Assembly: GCA_024692235.1 (NCBI GenBank)
Contig: JAILMW010000033.1
Span: 62,001-126,000 of the forward strand
DNA length: 64,000 nt
From: Saccharofermentans sp.
GTDB taxonomy: Bacteria; Bacillota; Clostridia; Saccharofermentanales; Saccharofermentanaceae
Direction: 5' to 3'
How positions within the stretch are numbered: position 1 is the first letter of the stretch; every line of letters begins with the position of its first letter. A program made the position numbers and the translations under genes. The notes under the pieces were generated by a model that was not told where the DNA came from, did no database searches, and was given only the letters and a program-made list of their open reading frames with translations. Positions 18,938 through 28,828 of this stretch are shown piece after piece.

Positions 18938-20061
18938 ATGACGACGAGCTCGACAAGCTCTTCGATATCGAAGAAGAAGGTTCCAAGGAAGATGCCCCTT
19001 CCGACAAGGATGAGGCTGAGCTTAATGAGCCTTCAGGACAGGAAGAGGAAGAAGTCATAACGGAAGACGACTTCAAGGAAGATCCCGAAGATATCAGGAA
19101 GAAAGAAAAGGAAGAGAAGGAAGAGCAGAAGCGTCTTAAGGCAAAGCAGAGGGCCCAGGCGATAATCGCCGCAGAAAAATATCTCGAAGAGTCCCGGAAG
19201 AAGAAACTTCAGGAGAGGATGAAGAAGAGAGAGGAGAAGCTTTTAAGAAAGCAGGACCTGCCTCCTTTGAAGGACAGGACATTCCTCGACGATTTCCCTT
19301 TGTCGTTCAAACAGACTATGGCGGGACTTATCGGTATCACGGTCCTTACCATAATCCTTATGCTGGCCTTCCATCCTATGTTCAGGATCGAGTTCTTCAA
19401 TGTGGAGGGCAACTATGCTCTGACCAAGGAAGAAGTAATAGAGCAGACGGGACTTGATTACCATGACCATATAATCAAGGTTCTTGCCGTCAATCCTTCA
19501 AGGATCTATGCTCAGAATCCGTATATAAGCAAGATAACCGTATCGATAAGCTTCCCCTCGGGAATCAATATAAAGGTGGAAGAGAGGAAGAAGATCGCAT
19601 ATATAAAGTACGCCGACGGATACTTTGCCATCGACAGCGAGGGAACTATACTGGAGTTTTCTTCTTCGGATTCCCCCGATGCTCATCCGCTCCTTTGCGG
19701 TCTTGATGTTAATAATGTGGTATTGGGCGGTCACATAGACCTTGAAGGCAATACCAGGTATCAGAAGCTCATAATCATCCTTGGAGCTGTACTTGAAGCT
19801 GATCAGAACAGCGAGACCGAAGAATACAGTTTCTTCGATAACGTAAGGGAGATAAGGATACTTCCAAGCGGAATGATCTTCATGACCATAACTCTTCCGA
19901 ACGGTTCGACCTTGCAGGTCAAGCTCGCTGATGTAGAGACTATAACGGACGATATGCACTGGCTCTTATTTGCCATAGAAGAAGGCGTTTTTAACGATCT
20001 TCCCGACGGTTCTCTGGACATGACGGATGACAACAGGATATACAGACAATACGGTTATTGA
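18934..20061 (+). CDS. ftsQ: Cell-division protein FtsQ/DivIB
   Basis: Bitopic division protein of 375 residues. It has a long, highly charged cytoplasmic segment (1-125, acidic then Lys/Glu-rich and probably coiled coil), a membrane segment at about 127-147, a POTRA domain beginning with FFNVEGNYALTKEEVIEQTG, and a beta region beyond. The name rests on this architecture and the murG-ftsQ-ftsZ order. Part of the FtsQ-FtsL-FtsB type activator complex. Confidence 0.85.
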   Translation: MNDDELDKLFDIEEEGSKEDAPSDKDEAELNEPSGQEEEEVITEDDFKEDPEDIRKKEKEEKEEQKRLKAKQRAQAIIAAEKYLEESRKKKLQERMKKREEKLLRKQDLPPLKDRTFLDDFPLSFKQTMAGLIGITVLTIILMLAFHPMFRIEFFNVEGNYALTKEEVIEQTGLDYHDHIIKVLAVNPSRIYAQNPYISKITVSISFPSGINIKVEERKKIAYIKYADGYFAIDSEGTILEFSSSDSPDAHPLLCGLDVNNVVLGGHIDLEGNTRYQKLIIILGAVLEADQNSETEEYSFFDNVREIRILPSGMIFMTITLPNGSTLQVKLADVETITDDMHWLLFAIEEGVFNDLPDGSLDMTDDNRIYRQYGY

Positions 20062-20169
20062 CGAGGCGACCTTCAAATAGTCGTAAAACAGTAATAAAAC
20101 GGCAATCTTGAGATTTGCATTAATTAGAAAAAAAGTTTAACATCATTACGGACAACTGTAACTTTTGTA

Positions 20170-20198
20170 TTGAAGCCATACAATATTTAGGTTAAAAT
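20170..20198 (+). promoter_or_regulatory. ftsZ promoter
   Basis: -35 TTGAAG (20170-20175), 17-base spacer, -10 TAAAAT (20193-20198), in the AT-rich 185-base gap before ftsZ. It allows ftsZ to be expressed independently of the upstream cluster. No terminator is evident in this gap. Confidence 0.6.
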
Positions 20199-20246
20199 TC
20201 TATTGTTGTACTATATATAGCTACTAATTGACTGGAGGATTCTGAA

Positions 20247-21680
20247 ATGTCTGATAATAAACGAGGTTTTGTTTTGGACGAAGAACATTTTGCAACCATA
20301 AAGGTTATCGGTTGCGGCGGCGGAGGCTGTAATGCAGTTGACCGTATGCTCGACAGCGGCGTCCAGGGTATCGACTTTATCTCCATCAACAGTGATAATC
20401 AGGCATTGGCAAGATCCAAGGCTCCCATCCGCATTCAGATCGGTGAGAAGGTCACAAGAGGTCTCGGTTGCGGTGCGGATCCCAGTGTAGGTGAGAAAGC
20501 GGCAGAAGAGTCCAAGGATGAGATCGCCGAGGCAATCTCCAACACGGATATGCTTTTCATCACGGCCGGCATGGGCGGTGGTACAGGTACAGGTGCAGCT
20601 CCCGTAGTTGCACAGATCGCTCAGGAACTCGGTATCCTCACAGTAGCAGTAGTAACAAGACCTTTCGGCTTTGAGGGTGCAAGAAGAGCACAAAATGCAG
20701 AGCGCGGAATCAGAGAGCTTGAGAAGTATGTTGACTCTCTCGTTGTCGTATCCAACGACAAGCTCCTTGAAGTAGTTGACGAAGATACATCCTTCGAGGA
20801 TGCATTTAATATGGCAGATCAGGTGTTGAAGTTCGGTGTTGCAGGTATCTCTGACCTTGTAGCTATCCCCGGTCTTATCAACCTCGACCTTGCAGACGTG
20901 AGACGTGTAATGACAAAGGCAGGCGTATGCCACATGGGTATCGGCCGTGCAAGCGGTGAGGGCAGAGCAACAGCTGCAGTTAAGCAGGCTATCAACTCTC
21001 CTCTCCTTGATACTACTATCGAAGGCGCTAACGGCGTTATCGTTAACTTCACGGGCGGCAGGAACATGAAGCTCCAGGAGATCGATATGGCTGCTAAGCT
21101 CGTAAGAGAGGCAGTTGCTCCCGAGGCAGAGATCATTGTCGGTGCCGTTATCGATACATCCCTTGAGGATGAGATCATGATCACCGTCATCGCATCCGGA
21201 TTCGATAATTCCGTAAATGCAAGTGCAGGTCACAGAGCAAGTACTTCTGTACTGTCAAGAAATAATCCTCAGCTTATAACTGAGCAGCCCGCGAGAAATC
21301 CCGCTCCTGTTCAGTCCAGAAATACTTATGCGGCAAGGAACGTTCAGGCAGAACCCGAACCTCAGCCCGCAAGGCCTCAGGCTTCCCAAGGATTCCTCTT
21401 CGGCGATGATTCCGTGAATCAGGTACACTCAAGAGCAGCTGCTCCGGTAACTCCTGCACCTGCACCGGCTCCTCAGCCTATTCCCCAGGCAGCTCCGATC
21501 CCTCAGCCGACACCTGCTCCTGTTCCTCCTTATCAGGCACCTCAGCAGCAGGCTCCCGCTCCTCAGAATCAGATGGGCGGCAGACCTCAGGCTAATATCC
21601 AGCCTCAGGCAGCACCTGCCTCAGAGCAGCCTAAGTCAGCTAAGCCCTGGTTTATGTTCGGCAGAGATAACGAGAACTGA
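20247..21680 (+). CDS. ftsZ: Cell-division GTPase FtsZ
   Basis: Tubulin-like GTPase that forms the Z-ring. It has 477 residues, longer than most because of a Pro/Gln/Ala-rich linker from about 330 to 465. Nucleotide-binding motifs: GCGGGGCNAVDRM near residue 20 and GGGTGTG at 110-116. The extreme C-terminus is KPWFMFGRDNEN rather than the usual conserved peptide, and a related GFLFGDDS occurs inside the linker. ATG has a GGAGG site upstream. Confidence 0.97.
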   Translation: MSDNKRGFVLDEEHFATIKVIGCGGGGCNAVDRMLDSGVQGIDFISINSDNQALARSKAPIRIQIGEKVTRGLGCGADPSVGEKAAEESKDEIAEAISNTDMLFITAGMGGGTGTGAAPVVAQIAQELGILTVAVVTRPFGFEGARRAQNAERGIRELEKYVDSLVVVSNDKLLEVVDEDTSFEDAFNMADQVLKFGVAGISDLVAIPGLINLDLADVRRVMTKAGVCHMGIGRASGEGRATAAVKQAINSPLLDTTIEGANGVIVNFTGGRNMKLQEIDMAAKLVREAVAPEAEIIVGAVIDTSLEDEIMITVIASGFDNSVNASAGHRASTSVLSRNNPQLITEQPARNPAPVQSRNTYAARNVQAEPEPQPARPQASQGFLFGDDSVNQVHSRAAAPVTPAPAPAPQPIPQAAPIPQPTPAPVPPYQAPQQQAPAPQNQMGGRPQANIQPQAAPASEQPKSAKPWFMFGRDNEN

Positions 21681-21718
21681 TTATTGAATATATCTTGGAT
21701 TAACGGGTAATTGCAGCT

Positions 21719-22174
21719 ATGAGATGTCCCAAGTGCGGGAAGACCGATGATAAAGTAATCGATACAAGGCCCAATGATGAGGGCAGGTCTATCCGAAGAA
21801 GGCGCGAATGCATAGCGTGCGGTTACCGTTATTCAACTTTAGAGAGAGTCGAAGGGCTGAGCCTTAAAGTTATAAAGAAGGACGGCACCAGACAGGATTT
21901 CTCACGTGAGAAGCTTCTCGAAGGACTTAATTCCGCATGTTCCAAGAGACCTGTCTCAAATGAGAATCTGATAAAGATAGTCAATGAAGTCGAGACACGA
22001 CTTCAGGAACAAAGAAGCGGTGAGATATCGACCACTGAGATTGGAGAACTTGTTATGGCAAGGCTCCGTGCGCTGGACAAGGTCGCATATGTAAGATTCG
22101 CTTCGGTCTACAGGGATTTTACGGACGTATCTTCGTTCGCAAAAGAGATAGAAGAGATCGGTAAAGATCAATAA
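21719..22174 (+). CDS. nrdR: Transcriptional repressor NrdR
   Basis: Zinc-ribbon/ATP-cone repressor of ribonucleotide reductase genes. It has 151 residues. Zinc ligands are C3, C6, C31 and C34, and an RSIRRRREC basic stretch precedes the second pair; the ATP-cone runs from about 47 to 137 (VIKKDGTRQDFSREKL). It follows ftsZ with a short gap. No nrd gene or clear NrdR box pair is seen in this window. Confidence 0.93.
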   Translation: MRCPKCGKTDDKVIDTRPNDEGRSIRRRRECIACGYRYSTLERVEGLSLKVIKKDGTRQDFSREKLLEGLNSACSKRPVSNENLIKIVNEVETRLQEQRSGEISTTEIGELVMARLRALDKVAYVRFASVYRDFTDVSSFAKEIEEIGKDQ

Positions 22175-22195
22175 TAACAGAGGCGGGGTGACATT

Positions 22196-22921
22196 TTGAA
22201 AAAGGTACTTTTAGTCGACGACGACGCAAGCATTATCGAAGTATTAAAGCTCTATTTTGAGAAGGAAGGTTTCTCGGTATCCGCATGCATGCAGGGCGAT
22301 AAGGCGCTCGCTTCATTCAATGTCGCAAGCCCTGATATCGTTATACTGGATCTTATGCTTCCCGGTATGGACGGTAATGATATCTGCAGAGAGCTTCGTA
22401 AGATCTCTGATGTACCGATCATCATGCTCACAGCTAAGACTGAGACAATCGATAAGGTCGTAGGACTTGAGATGGGTGCCGACGATTATGTAGCTAAGCC
22501 TTTCGAGCCTAAGGAACTCCTCGCAAGAGTCAAGGCCGTAATGAGAAGATATGACAGGACCGAAGGTTCTGAGAAGAAGAGTACTTCCGATGCACCCGAG
22601 AGCAATGAATCCGATGAAGTTATTACATATCCCGGTTTCAGCGTTGATAAGGTCAAGTATGTTGTCATGGTAGACGGCAAGGAGATTTATATGCCTCCCA
22701 AGGAACTTGAACTCCTCTTCTTCCTGGCAAGTAATCCCAACAGAGTATTTACAAGAGAGCAGCTTCTCGAGAACGTATGGGGTTATGACTTCTACGGAGA
22801 ATCAAGAACGGTAGACGTTCACGTAAAGAGGATCAGAGAGAAAATCGAGAATCCCAACCGTGAGCAGAACTGGTGTATCAAGACTGTATGGAGCAAGGGC
22901 TATAAATTCGAGACCAAATGA
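22196..22921 (+). CDS. Response regulator, OmpR/PhoB family
   Basis: 241 residues: receiver domain 1-120 with acidic pocket D8-D9-D10 and phospho-acceptor D52 (VILDLMLPG), a short Ser/Glu-rich linker, then a winged-helix DNA-binding domain (REQLLENVWGYDFYGESRTVDVHVKR split over two helices). TTG start with GGGGTG upstream. The stop overlaps the partner kinase start (ATGA). The stimulus and targets are not evident; PhoP/YycF-like relatives often control envelope genes. Confidence 0.92.
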   Translation: MKKVLLVDDDASIIEVLKLYFEKEGFSVSACMQGDKALASFNVASPDIVILDLMLPGMDGNDICRELRKISDVPIIMLTAKTETIDKVVGLEMGADDYVAKPFEPKELLARVKAVMRRYDRTEGSEKKSTSDAPESNESDEVITYPGFSVDKVKYVVMVDGKEIYMPPKELELLFFLASNPNRVFTREQLLENVWGYDFYGESRTVDVHVKRIREKIENPNREQNWCIKTVWSKGYKFETK

Positions 22922-24402
22922 TCGACAAGAATAGAAGCGTAAATACAAGTTTTGGATTATTCCTTACATCGTTTCTGATAATAGGCACAGTAATGATTTT
23001 TGCTGTGCTTGTTTTTCTTTCTTATCAAAACAATATAACCAAGATCCAGAATGAGAATATACTCTTTACGGATAAGGTGTGCGGTGCGATCGGATCCGAT
23101 CTGAGTGCATATGACTATACAAGGACTAACGGCGATCTTACAGAAGATTCCTTCGACCTTCTTGTCAAATTTATGCTCAAATCCTCCAAATATAAGGATG
23201 TTGATTGGATATTCGTTACAGACTATGAAGGCAATATACTATATAGCAATACTGATGAAGAAGGCGTATTAGTCGGAGATTTTCTCGAATGTCTTAACAA
23301 CGCAGCCACTGAAGATACTGCACATGAAGGTAAGGTGTCTACTATAGTATCCGAAGACAGGCTCGTCTCCTGCAGCGCAGTACTGATACCGAGTACGAAT
23401 TACGGTGTCGTCGTATCTAATGTAGCAGATCCTTCTCAGGCAATAGAGAATTTTAAGACATCGACACTTCTTCCTGCGGCCGTGGCTCTTCTTGCAGCTA
23501 TCGCACTCTTTGTAGGATTTACCCAGCTGATGATCCGCCCCATGCGTAACATATCCAAGGTATTGGACAGAGCAGGAGAAGGTGATTTCTCCGCAAGAGT
23601 CGACAAGAAATATACCAATTATGATGATATGAACTCCATCGTCATCTCTGCTGACCTCCAGGATATGGCCAGAAATGTCAATGACATGATAGAGAAGCTT
23701 GAGAATCAGGAACATGACAGGAATATCTTCATAAGCAGCGTAGCACATGATATAAGAACTCCGCTTACATCCATCAACGGTTTTATTACTGCCATGATGG
23801 ACGGAACGATTCCTTCCGATCAGTATGAGAAGTACATGACCCTCATAAAGCAGGAAGTCGACAGGATAAGAAAGCTCATCGTGTCCATGACCGAAGCTTC
23901 TTCGCTTTCACATATCGATCCTGAGCTCATGGAGGCATTTGACTTAAGAGATGTAGTAACTGATATCATCCAGAACCTGGAACCGCAGCTTGGTGAGAAG
24001 AATATCACGGCTACGGCAGTTCTTCCCGAGGGTGATCTTATGGTATACGGTGAGGCTCAGCAACTATGTCGAGTTATCGTTAACATTGTTACAAATGCCA
24101 TAAAGTTTACTCCCGTTGACGGACAGATCAGGATATCCGCTTCAAGGGATGATAAGGAAAGAAAGATGAGGATAAGCGTCGAGGATTCCGGTCCCGGCGT
24201 TGAAAAGGATAAGAGAAGCAGAGTATTCGAGAGCTTCTATAAGACTGATCCTTCCAGAAAGCAGGAGGGATTCGGCCTTGGTCTTTATATCTGTAAGCAG
24301 ATCCTGCAGGGTCACGGCCAGACTATAGTCTTAGGCGAGAGTGCCGATCTCGGCGGAGCCGACTTCGTATTCTCATTTCCTTATCCGCCCGAGCAGGAGT
24401 AG
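22918..24402 (+). CDS. Sensor histidine kinase
   Basis: 494 residues. Two membrane segments (about 12-37 and 180-205) flank an extracellular sensing domain of about 140 residues (dCACHE-like in length). A HAMP domain (RPMRNISKVLDRAGEGDFSA) and linker precede H277 in SSVAHDIRTPLTS. The ATPase shows the N box NIVTNAIKFTP, G1 EDSGPGV and G2 GLGLYICKQI. It is the cognate kinase of the overlapping response regulator. Confidence 0.92.
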   Translation: MIDKNRSVNTSFGLFLTSFLIIGTVMIFAVLVFLSYQNNITKIQNENILFTDKVCGAIGSDLSAYDYTRTNGDLTEDSFDLLVKFMLKSSKYKDVDWIFVTDYEGNILYSNTDEEGVLVGDFLECLNNAATEDTAHEGKVSTIVSEDRLVSCSAVLIPSTNYGVVVSNVADPSQAIENFKTSTLLPAAVALLAAIALFVGFTQLMIRPMRNISKVLDRAGEGDFSARVDKKYTNYDDMNSIVISADLQDMARNVNDMIEKLENQEHDRNIFISSVAHDIRTPLTSINGFITAMMDGTIPSDQYEKYMTLIKQEVDRIRKLIVSMTEASSLSHIDPELMEAFDLRDVVTDIIQNLEPQLGEKNITATAVLPEGDLMVYGEAQQLCRVIVNIVTNAIKFTPVDGQIRISASRDDKERKMRISVEDSGPGVEKDKRSRVFESFYKTDPSRKQEGFGLGLYICKQILQGHGQTIVLGESADLGGADFVFSFPYPPEQE

Positions 24403-24404
24403 AT

Positions 24405-25043
24405 ATGCCGAGAGTCTCCAAGAAGCAACTTGCTTCCGACATACTAAAGGCTCTGTACGAAGCATTTCCCGATTCTTCCTGTACGCTTGATAATGACACC
24501 CCTGAACGTATGGTCATAAGGGGCATACTCTCGGCGCAGTGTACTGATGTAAGAGTAAATCTCACGTGTAATGAGCTTTTCGAGAAGTACCCTGATATGG
24601 ATGATATCCTTGAGGCAGGTCAGGAGAAGATAGGGGAGATAATAAGGCCCTGCGGACTTCATAAGATGAAGTCAAAGTCTGTTATGGCAGTGGCCGACGC
24701 TTACTGTAACAGCTGGGGAAGAAAGGTTCCGAACGATGTCGAGGAACTGATGAAGCTCCCCGGTATCGGCAAGAAGATCGCCAATCTTATCGTAGGCGAA
24801 ATATACGGTACGCCTGCACTTGTAGTCGATACTCACTGTAAGCGCGTCATGAAGAGGATGGGCATCACTGCAAGCGACGATCCTTTGAAGGTTGAAGCAG
24901 ACTGTTGTAAGGTCTTTCCCGATACCTCCTGGATCAAGCTCGGTCATATGGCCGTGGATCTTGGAAGAAACTTCTGTACCGCAAGAAATCCCAAGTGCGA
25001 CGTATGCCCTCTTAATAAGGTGTGCAGGAGGTGCCTTGGATGA
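24405..25043 (+). CDS. nth: Endonuclease III
   Basis: DNA glycosylase/AP lyase removing oxidised pyrimidines. It has 212 residues. The helix-hairpin-helix is LPGIGKK with catalytic K124; the catalytic aspartate is D142 in VDTHC, where the final position is usually V or I. The 4Fe-4S motif C-X6-C-X2-C-X5-C is complete at the C-terminus. It begins two bases after the kinase stop and overlaps recG by four bases. Confidence 0.94.
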   Translation: MPRVSKKQLASDILKALYEAFPDSSCTLDNDTPERMVIRGILSAQCTDVRVNLTCNELFEKYPDMDDILEAGQEKIGEIIRPCGLHKMKSKSVMAVADAYCNSWGRKVPNDVEELMKLPGIGKKIANLIVGEIYGTPALVVDTHCKRVMKRMGITASDDPLKVEADCCKVFPDTSWIKLGHMAVDLGRNFCTARNPKCDVCPLNKVCRRCLG

Positions 25044-27199
25044 GTGATACGAAGGTTACTTTATCTTCTCCCGTCAATCTCATATACGGTGTAGGCCCCG
25101 AAGCGCAGAAGAGACTTAATAAGCTGGATATATACACGGTATATGACCTTTTAAGCTATATTCCGAGGCGTTATAACGATTGGAGCAATGTGGGCGCAAT
25201 ATGCGACTATAAGGAAGGCGAAGAGCTGTCCTTTAAGGCTGTTGTAAGCACTTCTCCTGCTCGAAAGGGATATAAGAGGACATCCCCCATCGCTTTCTAC
25301 GTAAGTGACGGAGAGGGGAGGATGGAACTGTCTTTCTTTAATTCCCCCTACTACATGAATAAGTTCCAAAGAGGAGACGAGGTCTTCGTGCACGGCACTG
25401 TCAGCATCTACTCGGGGCGCCCGCAGATGGTAAACCCCTATGTGGAAAAAGCTGACGGAAGCAAGGACTTGAACCTTGTTCGTCCCATATACCATCTTAC
25501 GGCCGGGATAACCTCTGCATCCATAGCGAAATGGGAAGGCACTGCACTAAAGCTCGTAGGCGATCAGCTTAAGAATGTGATCCCTGAAGAGCTTACTAAG
25601 ACACGGGGCCTGATGTCGGTAAAGGATGCATACAGAGCAGTCCACTTTCCTAAGAGCCTCGAGGAGGCTCAGGAAGGCAGGAGGAGGATAGCTTATGAGG
25701 AGCTGATCCTTCTTGGCATGGGCATGAAATATTTTATGCATACCGAGGATGAGGAAGAAAGAGCACCTTTGATTATACCGCCCGACAAGGGACTTGATGC
25801 TCTTCAGCAAAAGAGATGGAAAGCCGTTATATCCAATCTCGGCTTCGAGCTTACTGATGATCAGAAGAAGGCCTTACGCGATATTCAAAGAGACCTTATG
25901 AGCCGGAAGCCTATGAACAGGCTTGTACAGGGAGATGTCGGAGCAGGTAAGACCGCTGTGGCCGTGCTGGCAATGGCTATGACGGCCATTATGGGTAAGC
26001 AGGCAGTCCTTCTGGCTCCTACTTCGGTCCTGGCTAAGCAGCATTACGATTCCGCATTGTCTCTGCTTAAAGGTTCGGATATTAATATCGCGCTTCTCAT
26101 GGGTAAGACAAAGGCTTCGCTCAAGAAGGAGATAAAAGCTAATCTTAAGGACAATACGGCATCGGTGATCATAGGAACTCACGCCGTATTATCTGACGAC
26201 GTGGAGTTCAATGACTTAGGTCTCGTGATAGCTGACGAGCAGCATCGCTTCGGCGTAAAGCAGAGAGAGAAACTTCTCATAAGCCGCAAGGATAAAGACG
26301 ATGATGATATCAACAGCGTTCATAACCTTGTAATGACTGCAACTCCTATCCCGAGGACTCTCGCCATGGTGGTCTACGGAGATACTGATACCAGCATAAT
26401 AAAGCAAAAACCCGCCGGACGTAAGGAGATAAAGACCAATTTCCTGCCGTCTACGGATAGTGATGATCTTCTTAAGGCTTTGAAGGCTAAGCTCGCTTCA
26501 GGTGAGCAGGCTTATATCGTTTGCTCCAAGATAGACGAGAATGATACTTCTGTTATGGAAGACGACATCATCTTGGAGGATGGAGAAGATACTGTTCCTG
26601 CAGTAAGCGTCATGGAGATGAAGAAGAGACTGGATGAATCCGGACTGTTTACGGAATATCCTTCGGAAGTCCTTTACGGTTCCATGAAGGAGGACGATAA
26701 GCTGGCTGTAATGGACAGATTCCTTAAGGGAGAGACCAAGGTACTTATATCAACGACCGTAATAGAGGTAGGTGTCAATAATCCCAATGCAAATCTGATG
26801 ATCATCATGAATGCCGACAGATTCGGATTGTCAACACTTCATCAGCTTCGAGGAAGGATCGGCCGTGGAGACCGTCAGGCGTACTGTATCCTGGCATCGG
26901 ATTCAAGATCCGAACTGGCACTTACCAGAATGAAGATGATGTGCGAATCAACGGACGGATTCGTCCTGGCCCAGAAGGATCTGGAGCTTAGAGGCCCGGG
27001 CGATTTCTTCGGAACCAGACAGCACGGTATACCGCAGCTTCGGGCGGCTAACCTCTTTACTGATGCTCATATAGCTAAGGAAGGATCCGAAGCCGTCAAG
27101 AAGGTCCTTGACAGGGGCGGCAGTGATGCTGAAGTATTATTGGACAATATAAAGGTCATGTTCGACTTAAGATTTGAGAGCAAGATGGGGATATTATAA
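25040..27199 (+). CDS. recG: ATP-dependent DNA helicase RecG
   Basis: Reverses stalled forks and processes branched DNA. The start chosen is ATG 25040 (AGGAGG eight bases upstream), giving 719 residues; a GTG at 25022 is upstream of the ribosome-binding site. N-terminal wedge/OB domain, Walker A GDVGAGKT (298-305), DEQH box at 399-402, VMTATPIPRTLAM, and the C-terminal HQLRGRIGRGDR motif VI. It overlaps nth by four bases and touches rsmD. Confidence 0.95.
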   Translation: MSDTKVTLSSPVNLIYGVGPEAQKRLNKLDIYTVYDLLSYIPRRYNDWSNVGAICDYKEGEELSFKAVVSTSPARKGYKRTSPIAFYVSDGEGRMELSFFNSPYYMNKFQRGDEVFVHGTVSIYSGRPQMVNPYVEKADGSKDLNLVRPIYHLTAGITSASIAKWEGTALKLVGDQLKNVIPEELTKTRGLMSVKDAYRAVHFPKSLEEAQEGRRRIAYEELILLGMGMKYFMHTEDEEERAPLIIPPDKGLDALQQKRWKAVISNLGFELTDDQKKALRDIQRDLMSRKPMNRLVQGDVGAGKTAVAVLAMAMTAIMGKQAVLLAPTSVLAKQHYDSALSLLKGSDINIALLMGKTKASLKKEIKANLKDNTASVIIGTHAVLSDDVEFNDLGLVIADEQHRFGVKQREKLLISRKDKDDDDINSVHNLVMTATPIPRTLAMVVYGDTDTSIIKQKPAGRKEIKTNFLPSTDSDDLLKALKAKLASGEQAYIVCSKIDENDTSVMEDDIILEDGEDTVPAVSVMEMKKRLDESGLFTEYPSEVLYGSMKEDDKLAVMDRFLKGETKVLISTTVIEVGVNNPNANLMIIMNADRFGLSTLHQLRGRIGRGDRQAYCILASDSRSELALTRMKMMCESTDGFVLAQKDLELRGPGDFFGTRQHGIPQLRAANLFTDAHIAKEGSEAVKKVLDRGGSDAEVLLDNIKVMFDLRFESKMGIL

Positions 27200-27786
27200 T
27201 GCCTAGAGTAGTAACAGGAGAGTTCAGGGGAGCCGTTCTTCAGGCTCCGAAGGGAGATAATACGCGTCCTACAACAGATAAGGTGAAGGAGGCTCTCTTC
27301 TCCATGATACAGACCAGAGTACCGGACTGCAGGTTCCTGGATATATTTGCGGGTACGGGGCAGATATCCATAGAGGCTGTCAGCCGCGGGGCTCAAAAGG
27401 CCGTAATGGTAGAAAGAGCAGGATCTGCCTGCGGCATAATAAGAAAGAATCTGGAGAAGATAAGAGCCGAGAAAGATACAAGGTTCGAACTTATGAAAAT
27501 GCCCTTTAATTCAGCTCTTACCAAACTTGGAGAAGACGGTGAGAAGTTCGACATCATCTTCATGGATCCGCCTTATAAGGATGCACAGAAATTCTGTTCT
27601 CAGATAGCTGACCTTGTTAACATGTACGATCTTCTTTCTGATGACGGTATTCTAATCTGTGAGCATGCTTCCGATACAGACTTTGAAACATCTGTAATAA
27701 ACTTGCAATCCACCCGTTCTTGTAGTTACGGATTGTCAGTGTTAACATTCTTCTGTAAGGAAAATGGCGAGGGGGATGTCAATTGA
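27199..27786 (+). CDS. rsmD: 16S rRNA m2G966 methyltransferase
   Basis: SAM-dependent methylation of G966 in 16S rRNA. It has 195 residues: RPTTDKVKEALFSMI, SAM loop LDIFAGTGQISIEA and catalytic DPPYK. It starts on the last base of the recG stop. It overlaps coaD by four bases; rsmD-coaD is a very common pair. Confidence 0.94.
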   Translation: MPRVVTGEFRGAVLQAPKGDNTRPTTDKVKEALFSMIQTRVPDCRFLDIFAGTGQISIEAVSRGAQKAVMVERAGSACGIIRKNLEKIRAEKDTRFELMKMPFNSALTKLGEDGEKFDIIFMDPPYKDAQKFCSQIADLVNMYDLLSDDGILICEHASDTDFETSVINLQSTRSCSYGLSVLTFFCKENGEGDVN

Positions 27787-28271
27787 CTACATATCTTTTC
27801 CCGGGAAGTTTCGATCCTTTTACAAGAGGTCATCGAGATATTGCGAGACGTGCATCGAAGGTGTGTGATAAACTGTACGTAACGGTTATGCACAACGATG
27901 CAAAGAGCCATGTCTTTACATCCGATGAAAGAGTCTACATGGCAAGGGAATCCCTTAAGGATTATCCCAACATAGAAGTCCTGTGTTCTGACGGACTTCT
28001 GGTAGACGTTTTCAGAGAGAAGGGCTGCGATGCCGTTGTAAGAGGGATAAGATCCGAGACGGATTTCAGATATGAAGCGGAGATGGCACTTGCCAACAGG
28101 CTTCTCTATTCCGATTACGAAGTTGTGCTCTTACCGTGCAGGGACGATCTGTCGCTTATAAGTTCGAGCATCGTCAAGGAAGTCGGTTACTATGGCGGAG
28201 ATATCTCCAAGATGGTGCCTTCCGAGATCGTTGACTTCGTATCGGAGAAATTAAAGAAAGGCAGGAATTAA
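27783..28271 (+). CDS. coaD: Phosphopantetheine adenylyltransferase
   Basis: Penultimate step of CoA synthesis. It has 162 residues with TTG start. Nucleotidyltransferase motif FPGSFDPFTRGH at the N-terminus and the family C-terminal ISSSIVKEVGYYGGDIS. A GAGGGGGAT site lies just upstream of the TTG, inside rsmD. Confidence 0.95.
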   Translation: MTTYLFPGSFDPFTRGHRDIARRASKVCDKLYVTVMHNDAKSHVFTSDERVYMARESLKDYPNIEVLCSDGLLVDVFREKGCDAVVRGIRSETDFRYEAEMALANRLLYSDYEVVLLPCRDDLSLISSSIVKEVGYYGGDISKMVPSEIVDFVSEKLKKGRN

Positions 28272-28273
28272 CA

Positions 28274-28795
28274 ATGGACAACGTTAATTATTCACCTAAT
28301 CAGGGTGCTCCCGCTGCACAGCCGAGAAGCGCCGAGAGATATGATCCCATAAGACATATCGATGAGCTCATCGAGATCTTGAGAGAAGCGAGCGGTGTAC
28401 CTTTTTCCGATAAGTGTTCCGTTGACAGAGGTGAGATGATCGCATCCCTTGAGGAACTCAAGAACAGGCTTCCTGCTTCAGTAGCACAGTCCAACGATAT
28501 CGTAATGAGAGCTCAGGAGATCATCGGTACTGCAAGAGAGAAGAATAAGAAGATCGTTGATGATGCGAACCGTATGTATGCTTCCAAGGTCAATGATCAC
28601 GAGATAACAAGAGGAGCAAGAGACGAAGCCGAGAACATCATAATGGCTGCAGAAGCTCAGGCAGATGAACTCAGGAAGCAGGCTCATATATATGTTAAGC
28701 AGCTCCTTCAGAGTGCCAACGTCACACTTAGTGAGAGCATTGCAAAGATACAGACTAATCTGTCAGAGATAGATACGACCATCGATTCGATGTGA
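28274..28795 (+). CDS. Coiled-coil protein downstream of coaD
   Basis: 173 residues, soluble, with no signal peptide. A Pro/Ala-rich start is followed by a helical segment (HIDELIEILREASGVPF) and a long alanine/glutamate-rich coiled coil (residues about 70-165) resembling ATP-synthase-b or DivIVA-type helices. Proteins of this kind often follow rsmD-coaD in Clostridia; I do not recognise a function. It is cotranscribed with coaD (2-base gap) and followed by a terminator. Confidence 0.75.
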   Translation: MDNVNYSPNQGAPAAQPRSAERYDPIRHIDELIEILREASGVPFSDKCSVDRGEMIASLEELKNRLPASVAQSNDIVMRAQEIIGTAREKNKKIVDDANRMYASKVNDHEITRGARDEAENIIMAAEAQADELRKQAHIYVKQLLQSANVTLSESIAKIQTNLSEIDTTIDSM

Positions 28796-28828
28796 TCGAG
28801 ACATTTTACTGACATAACCGCGTGAACG

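Noticed and set aside
20062..20246. Possible small RNA or riboswitch before ftsZ
   Set aside because: AT-rich with a good promoter but no stable stem-loop or known riboswitch core that I can recognise.
20211..21233. 340-codon minus-strand frame across ftsZ, rich in Cys
   Set aside because: Shadow of ftsZ; the composition follows from the reverse complement of GAG/GCA-rich codons.
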